A stretch of 5,394 nucleotides of DNA from Bacteroidales bacterium UBA5219 (GTDB lineage Bacteria > Bacteroidota > Bacteroidia > Bacteroidales > ML635J-15). Each line of letters opens with the position of its first letter. The stretch's first letter is position 1. The position numbers and the translations under genes are program-made. The notes under the pieces were generated by a model. That model had not been told where the DNA came from, did not search any database, and worked only from the letters and a program-made list of their open reading frames with translations. The DNA lies in contig DHVB01000016.1 in the NCBI GenBank assembly GCA_002412425.1, positions 9,993 to 15,386 of the forward strand. The letters are read 5' to 3'. Of this stretch, positions 1 through 5,202 are shown in pieces.

Positions 1-3
1 TGA

Positions 4-48
4 TAATTGAATAATTGATAATTATGAATTGTTAATTGAATAATTGAT
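4..48. repeat. AT-rich imperfect direct repeat upstream of mtnP
   Basis: A 16-base unit, TAATTGAATAATTGAT, occurs exactly at 4-19 and again at 33-48, a period of 29 bases. The spacer is made of related TAATTG/ATAATT words, so the tract is built from degenerate short repeats. It ends about 25 bases before the mtnP start. Simple tracts of this kind are common between genes in AT-rich genomes, and the sequence shows no defined function. The tract may continue to the left of the window. Confidence 0.6.
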
Positions 49-72
49 TGTGTAGAAGAAATTTAGATAAAG

Positions 73-813
73 ATGATAGGAATAATAGGTGGAACTGGTT
101 TTGAAAAATCAAATATTTTTAAAAATCCACAAGTAAAAAATATAGAGACAAAATATGGCAAGCCTTCTTCGCCAATAACGATAGGAACAATAAATGATAA
201 AAGTGTTGCTTTGCTTTCGCGACATGGACACGAGCATACAATAACTCCAAGTCATGTTAATAATCGAGCAAATATTGAAGCGTTAAAACTTTTAGGTTGT
301 AAAAATATAATTGCAACAACTGCTTGCGGTAGCTTGAGAGAAGAAATGCACCCAGGAAATTTTGTTGTCTTAGACCAATTTATTGATTTTACTAAGCATA
401 GAATTAATACTTTTTATGACGAGTTTAAACCTGGCGAAATGCAACATTGCCCAATGTCTGACCCGTTTTCAGAAAGTTTGAGAAATACAATTATTAAAGC
501 TGCCGAATTGTGCAATGTTAATTTACATAAATCTGGTACTATGATTACTATTGAAGGTCCACGATTTTCAACAAGAGCAGAGTCTTTTATGTTTCAAAAA
601 TGGGGTGCAGATTTAATAAATATGAGCACAGCTCCAGAAACTGCTTTAGCAAATGAGGCAAATATTCCTTATGCCGCTATTGCAATAGTTACAGATTATG
701 ATTGCTGGAAAATTGACGAAGAACCTGTTTCAATAGAAATTGTTCTCGATAATTTCAGCAAGTCTGTAACAAAATTAACTGAAATTTTAATTAAAACTAT
801 TTCTATTTTATGA
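73..813 (+). CDS. mtnP: S-methyl-5'-thioadenosine phosphorylase (MTAP)
   Basis: This enzyme cleaves methylthioadenosine with phosphate to adenine and 5-methylthioribose-1-phosphate, the entry step of purine and methionine salvage from polyamine by-products; it is cytosolic. The 246 residues match the MTAP/PNP family from end to end. Visible motifs are GGTG (residues 6-9) and RHGHEH (50-55) at the phosphate site, NNRANI (63-68), TACGSLREE (83-91), EGPRFSTRAES (161-171), INMS (182-185) and TDYDCW (207-212). The two aspartates of TDYDCW (D208, D210) correspond to the pair that makes MTAP prefer 6-aminopurines over the purines used by PNP, so MTAP is favoured over PNP. Compared with human MTAP (283 residues) it lacks the C-terminal tail, which is usual in bacteria. 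Thr after INM is replaced by Ser, a mild change. The ATG at 73 puts the GIIGGTG strand at the expected N-terminus and follows an AG-rich but weak leader. Its stop overlaps the start of the next gene in ATGA, implying co-translation with the aminotransferase. Confidence 0.93.
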   Translation: MIGIIGGTGFEKSNIFKNPQVKNIETKYGKPSSPITIGTINDKSVALLSRHGHEHTITPSHVNNRANIEALKLLGCKNIIATTACGSLREEMHPGNFVVLDQFIDFTKHRINTFYDEFKPGEMQHCPMSDPFSESLRNTIIKAAELCNVNLHKSGTMITIEGPRFSTRAESFMFQKWGADLINMSTAPETALANEANIPYAAIAIVTDYDCWKIDEEPVSIEIVLDNFSKSVTKLTEILIKTISIL

Positions 814-1553
814 TAGCTTATGAGGTTTTACGAATAATTGACTCTAAACCTTTATTCGCTTTAGAGCATTATCAACGTTTGTGTAATTCTATTTTGAATA
901 ATAATAGAAACATAAAATTGGAATATCACAGTTTTATTTTAGAGATAAAAAACTTAATTGATACCAATAACTTTCAACTCGGAAATATAAAAGTAGAAGT
1001 TGTATTTGACGAAGTTTCAACGGATTATAAAGTTAAAGCTTTTATTATTCCTCACCATTATCCAAGTGATTATGACTATAAAAATGGAGTGAGATTAGCA
1101 ACTTATTTATATACACGCGAAAATCCTAATCTTAAAATTTGGAATCAAAATCTTAGAGAGAATATTGACGATTTGATAAAAACACAAAACGTTTTTGAAG
1201 TAGTTTATGTAAATAAACACAATTTTTTAAGCGAAGGTTCTCGTTCTAATTTATTTTTTATTGCAGATAACAAGCTGATTTCAGCAAAACCCGAAGATAT
1301 TTTGTTGGGAGTAACCCGAAAATATATTATTGAAGTTGCTAAACCACTTGGATTAGAGTTGGTAGAAAAGGATATTCCATTGGCTGAAATTGAAAGTTAT
1401 GATTCTGCTTTTCTTTCAGGAACATCGCCAAAAGTTTTACCAGTACGAAAAATAAATAATATTTATTTTAGCTCAAATAATAAATATTTAAGAGACTTAA
1501 TGACGAAATTTGATGAAAGATTAAATGAAGATATTAGAAATTTTCAGTTTTAA
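810..1553 (+). CDS. Class IV PLP-dependent aminotransferase (BCAT/DAAT/ADC-lyase fold)
   Basis: This is a fold-type IV pyridoxal-phosphate enzyme of 247 residues. Family hallmarks are SEGSRSNLFFI (141-151), ILLGVTRKYIIE (164-175) and FLSGTSPKVLPV (201-212). The Schiff-base lysine is most likely K109 in NLKIWNQ. It lies 33 residues before E142, matching the 32-34 residue spacing in D-amino-acid and branched-chain aminotransferases, so the catalytic pair appears intact although the surrounding words are diverged. The start is ATG at 810, which overlaps the mtnP stop (ATGA) and suggests translational coupling. The neighbour hints at conversion of 2-keto-4-methylthiobutyrate to methionine, the last step of methionine salvage; this is inference only. 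A branched-chain or D-amino-acid aminotransferase, or an aminodeoxychorismate lyase (PabC), cannot be excluded from motifs alone. The last codons (Gln-Phe-stop) lie inside the left copy of a 32-base direct repeat, so the C-terminus could have been altered when that repeat formed. Confidence 0.85.
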   Translation: MIAYEVLRIIDSKPLFALEHYQRLCNSILNNNRNIKLEYHSFILEIKNLIDTNNFQLGNIKVEVVFDEVSTDYKVKAFIIPHHYPSDYDYKNGVRLATYLYTRENPNLKIWNQNLRENIDDLIKTQNVFEVVYVNKHNFLSEGSRSNLFFIADNKLISAKPEDILLGVTRKYIIEVAKPLGLELVEKDIPLAEIESYDSAFLSGTSPKVLPVRKINNIYFSSNNKYLRDLMTKFDERLNEDIRNFQF

Positions 1554-1578
1554 TTTTATTGTTTAAATTTTCTTTCAG
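1547..1578 (+). repeat. Left copy of 32-base direct repeat flanking the palindrome cluster
   Basis: It matches 1834-1865 at 31 of 32 positions; the only difference is T at 1560 versus C at 1847. The copy starts inside the aminotransferase gene and includes its final Phe codon and stop. Weaker similarity continues for about 30-40 bases past both copies: each side has AAAAG(C/T)TAA followed by TTGACTTA and CTGTTTT, with small indels. The duplicated segment was therefore probably about 70 bases long originally. Confidence 0.85.
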
Positions 1579-1643
1579 AAAAGCTAATTTTTTGACTTAT
1601 CTTACTGTTTTCATATTGTAGCACTCATAATAATAAAGAATTG

Positions 1644-1661
1644 TGTTGCCCTACGGGCAAG
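1644..1661. repeat. Hairpin unit A1 (TGTTGCCCTACGGGCAAG)
   Basis: A perfect six-pair stem, TTGCCC (1646-1651) with GGGCAA (1655-1660), closes a TAC loop. The 18-base unit recurs at 1710-1727 with one change in each stem arm that preserves pairing. There is no T-run after it, so it is not a classical intrinsic terminator on the plus strand. Confidence 0.75.
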
Positions 1662-1676
1662 GCTTTCGAGGGTCTA

Positions 1677-1705
1677 ATTACCGCAGGCTGCCGCCTACGG
1701 TTAAT
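1677..1705. repeat. Hairpin unit B (imperfect, contains CCTACGG)
   Basis: CCGCAGGC (1681-1688) pairs with GCCTACGG (1693-1700) around a TGCC loop, with a single C-A mismatch. The stem extends outward through ATTA/TAAT with one bulged T. Its right arm contains the CCTACGG core shared with the hairpins on both sides, so the three units look related. Confidence 0.7.
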
Positions 1706-1709
1706 CACA

Positions 1710-1727
1710 TGTTGTCCTACGGACAAG
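1710..1727. repeat. Hairpin unit A2 (TGTTGTCCTACGGACAAG)
   Basis: This is the second copy of the 18-base unit at 1644-1661, 66 bases further on. The six-pair stem TTGTCC/GGACAA keeps the same TAC loop. Relative to A1, a C-G pair has become a T-A pair on both arms, a compensatory change. Confidence 0.75.
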
Positions 1728-1765
1728 CATTTGATAATTAATAAATCACTCACAATACCCCTGAC

Positions 1766-1829
1766 GCTCGCTCGGATTTGTAATCCGAGTGAAACATTAC
1801 CAATACTAGGATTACAAATCCGAGTGAGC
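1766..1829. repeat. 25-base inverted repeat pair with palindromic arms
   Basis: The arm at 1766-1790 and the arm at 1805-1829 are reverse complements at 23 of 25 positions, separated by 14 bases. The left arm also folds on itself: CTCGGATT (1771-1778) pairs perfectly with AATCCGAG (1782-1789) around a TGT loop. The right arm holds a smaller self-palindrome, GGATT-ACA-AATCC (1809-1821). The DNA or RNA can therefore form either one long stem or two separate hairpins. No T-run follows, so a simple terminator role is not evident. Confidence 0.8.
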
Positions 1830-1833
1830 AGAG

Positions 1834-1865
1834 GTTTTAATTTTATCGTTTAAATTTTCTTTCAG
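1834..1865 (+). repeat. Right copy of 32-base direct repeat flanking the palindrome cluster
   Basis: This is the second copy of the segment at 1547-1578, offset by 287 bases and in the same orientation. It immediately follows the 25-base inverted repeat pair, so together the two copies enclose the whole palindrome cluster. It leads into the aat upstream region. Confidence 0.85.
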
Positions 1866-1917
1866 TATAAAAAGTTAAATTTCTTGACTTACCTGTTTTT
1901 ACAATCCTAAGTTTTTG

Positions 1918-1925
1918 TAATTTTG
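1918..1925 (+). promoter_or_regulatory. Candidate Bacteroidota -7 promoter element for aat-tilS
   Basis: TAATTTTG matches the Bacteroidota -7 consensus TAnnTTTG exactly. The matching -33 region (about 1895-1898) reads GTTT rather than TTTG, so the upstream element is weak. The box ends only 4 bases before the aat ATG at 1930, which would place the transcription start at or next to the start codon. Confidence 0.4.
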
Positions 1926-1929
1926 TGTG

Positions 1930-2586
1930 ATGTTAAAATTGCAATATATCGAAGATTTGAATTTTCCTTCTGTGGAAAAAGCAACAGAAGAAGGACTTTT
2001 GGGCTATAGTTTTGATATTTCGGTTGAGCAAGTTTTAAAAGCTTTGACAATTGGCATTTTTCCTTGGTACGAAGAACATACTTATCCATTTTTATGGTGG
2101 GCTCCCGACCCTCGATTTGTTGTGTTTCCAGAAAAAGCCAAAGTTTCAAAAAGCTTGAAGAAATCATATAAAAACTTTGAATATGCAATAAATAAAAATT
2201 TTGAGCAAGTAATTTTTAGTTGTGCAAAAATTAAGCGTAAAGGTCAAGAAGGAACTTGGATAGACAGAAATATGCTTTATGTTTATATAATGCTTCATAG
2301 ATTGGGTTACGGAATGTCTTTTGAAACTTATTTTAATGGCGATTTAGTTGGTGGACTTTATGGTGTGAATCTTGGCGGAGTTTTTATTGGAGAATCAATG
2401 TTTCATACACAAACTGATGCTAGCAAATCTGCTTTTGTACATCTTGTAAATTATTGTTTGGAAAATAATATTCATATTATTGATTGTCAGTTGCATACTC
2501 CTCTTTTAGAAAGTTTGGGTGGAGAATTTATTTCTAGAGCGAATTATTCAGAATATTTGCGTAAATTTGTAAACGTAAACATATAA
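1930..2586 (+). CDS. aat: Leucyl/phenylalanyl-tRNA--protein transferase
   Basis: Aat transfers Leu or Phe from charged tRNA to the N-terminal Arg or Lys of proteins, marking them for ClpS-ClpAP degradation in the bacterial N-end rule; it is cytosolic. The 218 residues carry the family signatures in order: FPSVEKA..EGLL near 12-24, GIFPW (42-46), WWAPDPR (56-62), GTWI (108-111), LVGGLYGV (139-146), GESMF (154-158), ASKSA (164-168), IDCQLHT (184-190) and SLGGEFISR (195-203). W110, E155 and Q187 correspond to the functionally important W111, E156 and Q188 of E. coli Aat. The protein ends shortly after the conserved core, somewhat shorter than the E. coli enzyme (234). I chose ATG at 1930; an in-frame GTG at 1927 would add one Met and is less likely. 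There is no Shine-Dalgarno sequence, and a promoter-like box ends at 1925, so the mRNA may be leaderless. tilS starts 3 bases after the stop, implying a shared transcript. Confidence 0.95.
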   Translation: MLKLQYIEDLNFPSVEKATEEGLLGYSFDISVEQVLKALTIGIFPWYEEHTYPFLWWAPDPRFVVFPEKAKVSKSLKKSYKNFEYAINKNFEQVIFSCAKIKRKGQEGTWIDRNMLYVYIMLHRLGYGMSFETYFNGDLVGGLYGVNLGGVFIGESMFHTQTDASKSAFVHLVNYCLENNIHIIDCQLHTPLLESLGGEFISRANYSEYLRKFVNVNI

Positions 2587-2589
2587 ATT

Positions 2590-3915
2590 ATGCTTAAAAA
2601 AGTATTCGAGCAAATAGATAAAGCAAATATAAAAACAGGAACAAAACTACTTTGTGCAATAAGTGGTGGAGTAGATTCTACTGTTATGTTGCATGTTTTA
2701 GACGATTTTGGTTTTGATTGTATTGTCGCTCACTGTAATTTTCAATTAAGAGGCAAAGCTTCTGATGATGATGAAAACTTTGTAAGAGAACTAGCTGCAA
2801 AATTTGAGTTTAAATTTCTTTGCCAAACTTTCGACACATATAAATATGCAGAAAAAACAGGCTTGTCTATTCAAATGGCTGCACGCGATTTGCGATACAA
2901 CTGGTTTAACGAAATGGCTAAGCAATATAATTGTAAATACATCGCTTTAGCACATAATTCAGACGACCAAGTTGAAACAATAATTACAAATTTAGCTCGT
3001 GGCACTGGAATAAAAGGACTTACAGGAATGAGTTTTGTGAAAGACAAACTTTTTAGACCTTTGCTTTTTACGTCAAGAGAGGAAATAGAGGCTTTTGCTG
3101 AAGAAAATGCTATTGATTTTAAAATTGATGAAACAAATAAGAGTACAAAATATTCTCGCAATAAAATAAGGCATAAAATAATTCCACTATTAGAAGAAAT
3201 TAATACTTCGGCAAAATCAAATATTTTAAAATCTGTAAAATATCTTACTGATACAGAGGTTATTATGCGTGAGTATGTAAAATCTTGTAAAGAAAAATGT
3301 TTGAATTATATTGGCGAAAATATTGAAATTGATTTACGTGAATTAAAAAAATGTGTAGCTCCAGAAACTGTTTTATTTGAATTATTGTTAGGCGAGGGGA
3401 TTCCAAAACCTTTGGCAAGTGAAAGTGTAAATTTAATTGATTCAAAAAGCGGAAAAACTTGTTCATTTTTGAATATTACAGTTTTGAGGGATAGAAATAG
3501 TTTGATAATAAATAAAAATTCAAAAATTGAAAAATTTGAAACTGTTTTCATAAATAATTTTGATGAATTAAAATTGCTAGAACAGTTTAAAGTTTCTGCC
3601 AAACTCGTTGATTATCAGCCTGATTTAAAGATAAATAAAATTAGTAATTTTGCATATATTGATTTTGAGAAATTAGTTTTTCCATTGAGTTTACGTACAT
3701 GGCAAGAAGGGGATAGGTTTAAGCCTTTTGGAATGAAAAATTATCGTAAGTTATCAGATTTTTTAAAAGATGAAAAATTAAATTTATTTGAAAAGGAAAA
3801 TTTAAAAATTCTTGAATCTGATGGGAAAATTGTATGGCTACTTGGTTTGAGATTAGATAATAGATTTAGAATTTCTGATGAAACAAAAAAAGTTTTGATT
3901 TTAGAAAAAACATAA
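2590..3915 (+). CDS. tilS: tRNA(Ile)-lysidine synthase
   Basis: TilS attaches lysine to C34 of the CAU-anticodon tRNA-Ile using ATP, which switches its decoding to AUA and its charging from Met to Ile. It is normally essential. The 441-residue protein has the complete bacterial layout. The N-terminal N-type ATP pyrophosphatase domain has the PP-loop SGGVDS (25-30), AHCNFQLRG (47-55), AARDLRYNWF (97-106), AHNSDDQVET..ARGTG (121-140), RPLL (156-159) and DETN..RNKIRHKIIP (180-199). A diverged middle region (about 205-350) follows, then a TilS C-terminal domain from about 358 with RTWQEGDRFKPFGM (369-382), KLSDFLKDEKL (387-397) and the WLLGLRLDNRFRI stretch (416-428). The long form with a C-terminal domain is the common one. 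ATG at 2590 lies 3 bases after the aat stop, so translation by coupling with aat is likely. The AUA-rich codon use of this AT-rich genome fits a need for TilS. No missing catalytic residue is seen. Confidence 0.96.
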   Translation: MLKKVFEQIDKANIKTGTKLLCAISGGVDSTVMLHVLDDFGFDCIVAHCNFQLRGKASDDDENFVRELAAKFEFKFLCQTFDTYKYAEKTGLSIQMAARDLRYNWFNEMAKQYNCKYIALAHNSDDQVETIITNLARGTGIKGLTGMSFVKDKLFRPLLFTSREEIEAFAEENAIDFKIDETNKSTKYSRNKIRHKIIPLLEEINTSAKSNILKSVKYLTDTEVIMREYVKSCKEKCLNYIGENIEIDLRELKKCVAPETVLFELLLGEGIPKPLASESVNLIDSKSGKTCSFLNITVLRDRNSLIINKNSKIEKFETVFINNFDELKLLEQFKVSAKLVDYQPDLKINKISNFAYIDFEKLVFPLSLRTWQEGDRFKPFGMKNYRKLSDFLKDEKLNLFEKENLKILESDGKIVWLLGLRLDNRFRISDETKKVLILEKT

Positions 3916-3953
3916 TTTACAAAATACTAAGTATTACCTTTTACACGAATATT

Positions 3954-5036
3954 ATGAAAAAAGTTATTTTATTTTTATTTGGTTTATTTTTTTTCTCCTC
4001 TTTATTTACACAAAATAATGATTCTTTACTTTTAAAAGAAATAGAAACTTTGAAAAAACAAGTTGCTGATAATAAACATGTTTATGATAAAATTCTCAAA
4101 AGTATTGATGATATAATGTGGCGTATTTTATTTGATGATATTGCTTATGTTGATAAAGTTAGAATTGTTGGTCCAGCAAGGTGGAGAGCAAAGACAGAAG
4201 ATGATAGATTTGCAAAAAATCCGCTACAGTTTTATTCTTATGTTTTTATTCCTAAAAATGTAAATGTAAAGAAATCTTATCCACTTATAGTTTTACCTCA
4301 TGGCGGTATTCATGCTGATTTTACAACTTATCACACACATATTGTTAAAGAGTTACTTGCTCAGGGTTATGTTGTTGTAGCTCCAGAATATAGGGGTAGC
4401 ACAGGTTACGGAAAAATGGTTTATGAAAATATTGATTATGGAGGTTTAGAAAACGAAGATGTTTTAGCAAGTAGAGATTATATTATTGAAAACTATAGCT
4501 TTGTTGATAGCACAAGGGTTGGCATAGTTGGTTGGAGTCATGGTGGTATGATTGCTTTAATGAATATTTTAAGGTATCCCGATAAATATGCTTGTGCTTT
4601 TGCAGGCGTTCCTGTTAGCGATTTGGAAAACAGATTAGCTTCTCACGATTCTTCTTATACAGAGTATTTTACAGCTCCTTATCATATTGGAGAATCTATT
4701 TTAGAAAACCCATACGAATACAAGAGAAGGTCTCCATCATTTTATGCACACTTGCTTTCAAAACCATTGCTAATTCATACTAATACTAACGATAACGATG
4801 TTTATGTAGAAGAAGTTTTGTTAATGATAGACTCCTTGAAAGCTCATAATAAAGTTTTTGAATACAAGGTTTTCCAAGATGCTGACGGTGGACATGGCTT
4901 TGATAGAATAGACACAAAACAAGCAGTTGAAATTAGGTTTATAATTTACAAATTTTTACAAGCCTACTTAAAACCCTCAAAACCTTTCAAAAATGTAGCA
5001 GATATGAGAAAGGCAGCTTATGGATTTGGGGGGTAG
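3954..5036 (+). CDS. Exported S9-type alpha/beta hydrolase (prolyl oligopeptidase-like, catalytic domain only)
   Basis: This is a 360-residue predicted serine hydrolase. Residues 1-19 form a Sec signal peptide (MKK, then a hydrophobic run) with likely cleavage just before Q20; there is no lipobox Cys, so it is probably periplasmic or secreted. Residues 24-50 are charged and possibly helical. The alpha/beta-hydrolase core begins around 90. PHGG (115-118) supplies the oxyanion loop, PEYRGSTGYG (144-153) is typical of S9 peptidases, and GWSHGG (193-198) holds the nucleophile S195. D280 in HTNTNDNDV and H314 in GGHGF are the probable remaining triad members. The usual HGxxD word is changed to HTNTND, with one extra residue before the conserved Val. 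No beta-propeller domain is present, unlike DPP4 or prolyl oligopeptidase, so substrate selection must differ; peptidase versus esterase activity cannot be decided. It starts 38 bases after tilS. A weak TACCTTTT box (3935-3942) lies upstream without a recognisable -33 partner. The gene ends in a G-run coding for Gly-Gly and a TAG stop. Confidence 0.85.
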   Translation: MKKVILFLFGLFFFSSLFTQNNDSLLLKEIETLKKQVADNKHVYDKILKSIDDIMWRILFDDIAYVDKVRIVGPARWRAKTEDDRFAKNPLQFYSYVFIPKNVNVKKSYPLIVLPHGGIHADFTTYHTHIVKELLAQGYVVVAPEYRGSTGYGKMVYENIDYGGLENEDVLASRDYIIENYSFVDSTRVGIVGWSHGGMIALMNILRYPDKYACAFAGVPVSDLENRLASHDSSYTEYFTAPYHIGESILENPYEYKRRSPSFYAHLLSKPLLIHTNTNDNDVYVEEVLLMIDSLKAHNKVFEYKVFQDADGGHGFDRIDTKQAVEIRFIIYKFLQAYLKPSKPFKNVADMRKAAYGFGG

Positions 5037-5097
5037 GGGGAGAGTGTGTGAATTTGGTTGAGTGAGGGGAATTTTTTACTTTTGTTACTTTACCCAT
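4987..5097 (-). CDS. Possible 36-residue small protein or remnant, antisense to hydrolase 3' end
   Basis: The frame runs from ATG at 5097 to TGA at 4987-4989 and starts MGKVTKVKNSPHSTKF. Its only support is position: the minus-strand promoter at 5110-5139 lies directly upstream, leaving a short leader as expected for a real gene start. Against it, the second half overlaps the hydrolase coding region and is likely constrained by it, the composition is odd (rich in Pro, His, Thr, Ser and Lys), and I recognise no family. It could be the 5' stub of a lost gene, a spurious frame on an antisense transcript, or a true small protein. Confidence 0.2.
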   Translation of the reverse strand: MGKVTKVKNSPHSTKFTHSPPTPQIHKLPFSYLLHF

Positions 5098-5202
5098 AAT
5101 GTTTTTTTGCAAAGATAGAACGTTATTAATAGAAGGCAAGTTGGTGTTAAAATATGCAATTTCTACTTGCTTGATTGTCTATCTATCTATCGTTTTAATT
5201 AT
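5037..5202. other. Convergent intergenic spacer with G-rich start and minus-strand promoter
   Basis: The spacer separates the hydrolase stop from the stop of the unknown minus-strand gene. Its left end is unusually G-rich for this genome: together with the gene end there is G6 at 5028-5033, G5 at 5036-5040 and G4 near 5066-5069. A short TCTA tract (3.5 units) lies at 5178-5191. GCAAGT (5136-5141) and ACTTGC (5165-5170) form a small inverted repeat with a 23-base loop. I see no clear intrinsic terminator for either gene. Confidence 0.6.
5110..5139 (-). promoter_or_regulatory. Bacteroidota-type promoter reading leftward
   Basis: On the minus strand TATCTTTG (5117 to 5110) matches the -7 consensus TAnnTTTG exactly. 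TTG (5139 to 5137) lies 19 bases upstream of it, the spacing expected for the -33 TTTG element, although the first T is C here. This is the best promoter match in the window. Transcription would begin around 5100-5105 and run toward and into the 3' end of the hydrolase gene, antisense to it. A minus-strand ATG follows at 5097. Confidence 0.5.

Larger units (their letters stand above)
1554..1929. other. Gene-free block with clustered palindromes; candidate non-autonomous repeat element
   Basis: No credible gene lies between the aminotransferase stop and the aat start. The middle (about 1644-1829) is noticeably richer in G+C than its surroundings. It is packed with short inverted repeats: two near-identical hairpins, a third related hairpin, and a 25-base inverted repeat pair whose arms are themselves palindromic. 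Two copies of a 32-base sequence (1547-1578 and 1834-1865) bracket this core. The overall form resembles REP/REPIN or MITE-like intergenic elements, but no transposase is present and no family can be assigned from sequence alone. The right edge carries a possible aat promoter. A frame open across 1641-1853 is an accident of the repeats. Confidence 0.6.

Noticed and set aside
1650..1722. CCTACGG words resembling the conserved 16S rRNA site used for universal priming
   Set aside because: Only about 8 bases match, the downstream conserved bases differ, the word occurs three times inside hairpins, and there is no rRNA sequence around it.
1644..1829. Intrinsic terminators after the mtnP-aminotransferase pair
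   Set aside because: None of the stems is followed by a T-run on either strand in the right position, so a terminator call is not supported even though the stems could slow transcription.
1641..1853. 70-codon plus-strand open frame in the intergenic block
   Set aside because: It runs straight through the hairpins and inverted repeats, has a composition (Cys, Pro, Arg, Ile) unlike neighbouring proteins, and lacks a recognisable domain or ribosome-binding context. Repeat DNA explains it.
1547..1865. CRISPR array
   Set aside because: There are only two direct copies 287 bases apart and the internal repeats are inverted and unequally spaced. No cas gene is present.
1907..2188. 93-codon minus-strand open frame opposite aat
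   Set aside because: It overlaps the confidently identified aat gene and has no family resemblance; it is the antisense shadow of that gene.
2871..3602. Several minus-strand open frames opposite tilS
   Set aside because: All lie within the intact tilS gene, have Ser/Leu/Phe-rich antisense-like composition, and show no motifs.
3923..3942. Palindrome AATACTAAGTATT and TACCTTTT box as operator and promoter of the hydrolase
   Set aside because: The palindrome has a one-base centre and AT-only-like complexity, the box deviates from TAnnTTTG, and no -33 element is found 19-21 bases upstream. It is too weak to annotate as a separate feature.
5178..5191. TCTA microsatellite as a phase-variation tract
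   Set aside because: It has only 3.5 units and lies outside any coding frame and away from the promoter elements, so switching of expression is not supported.
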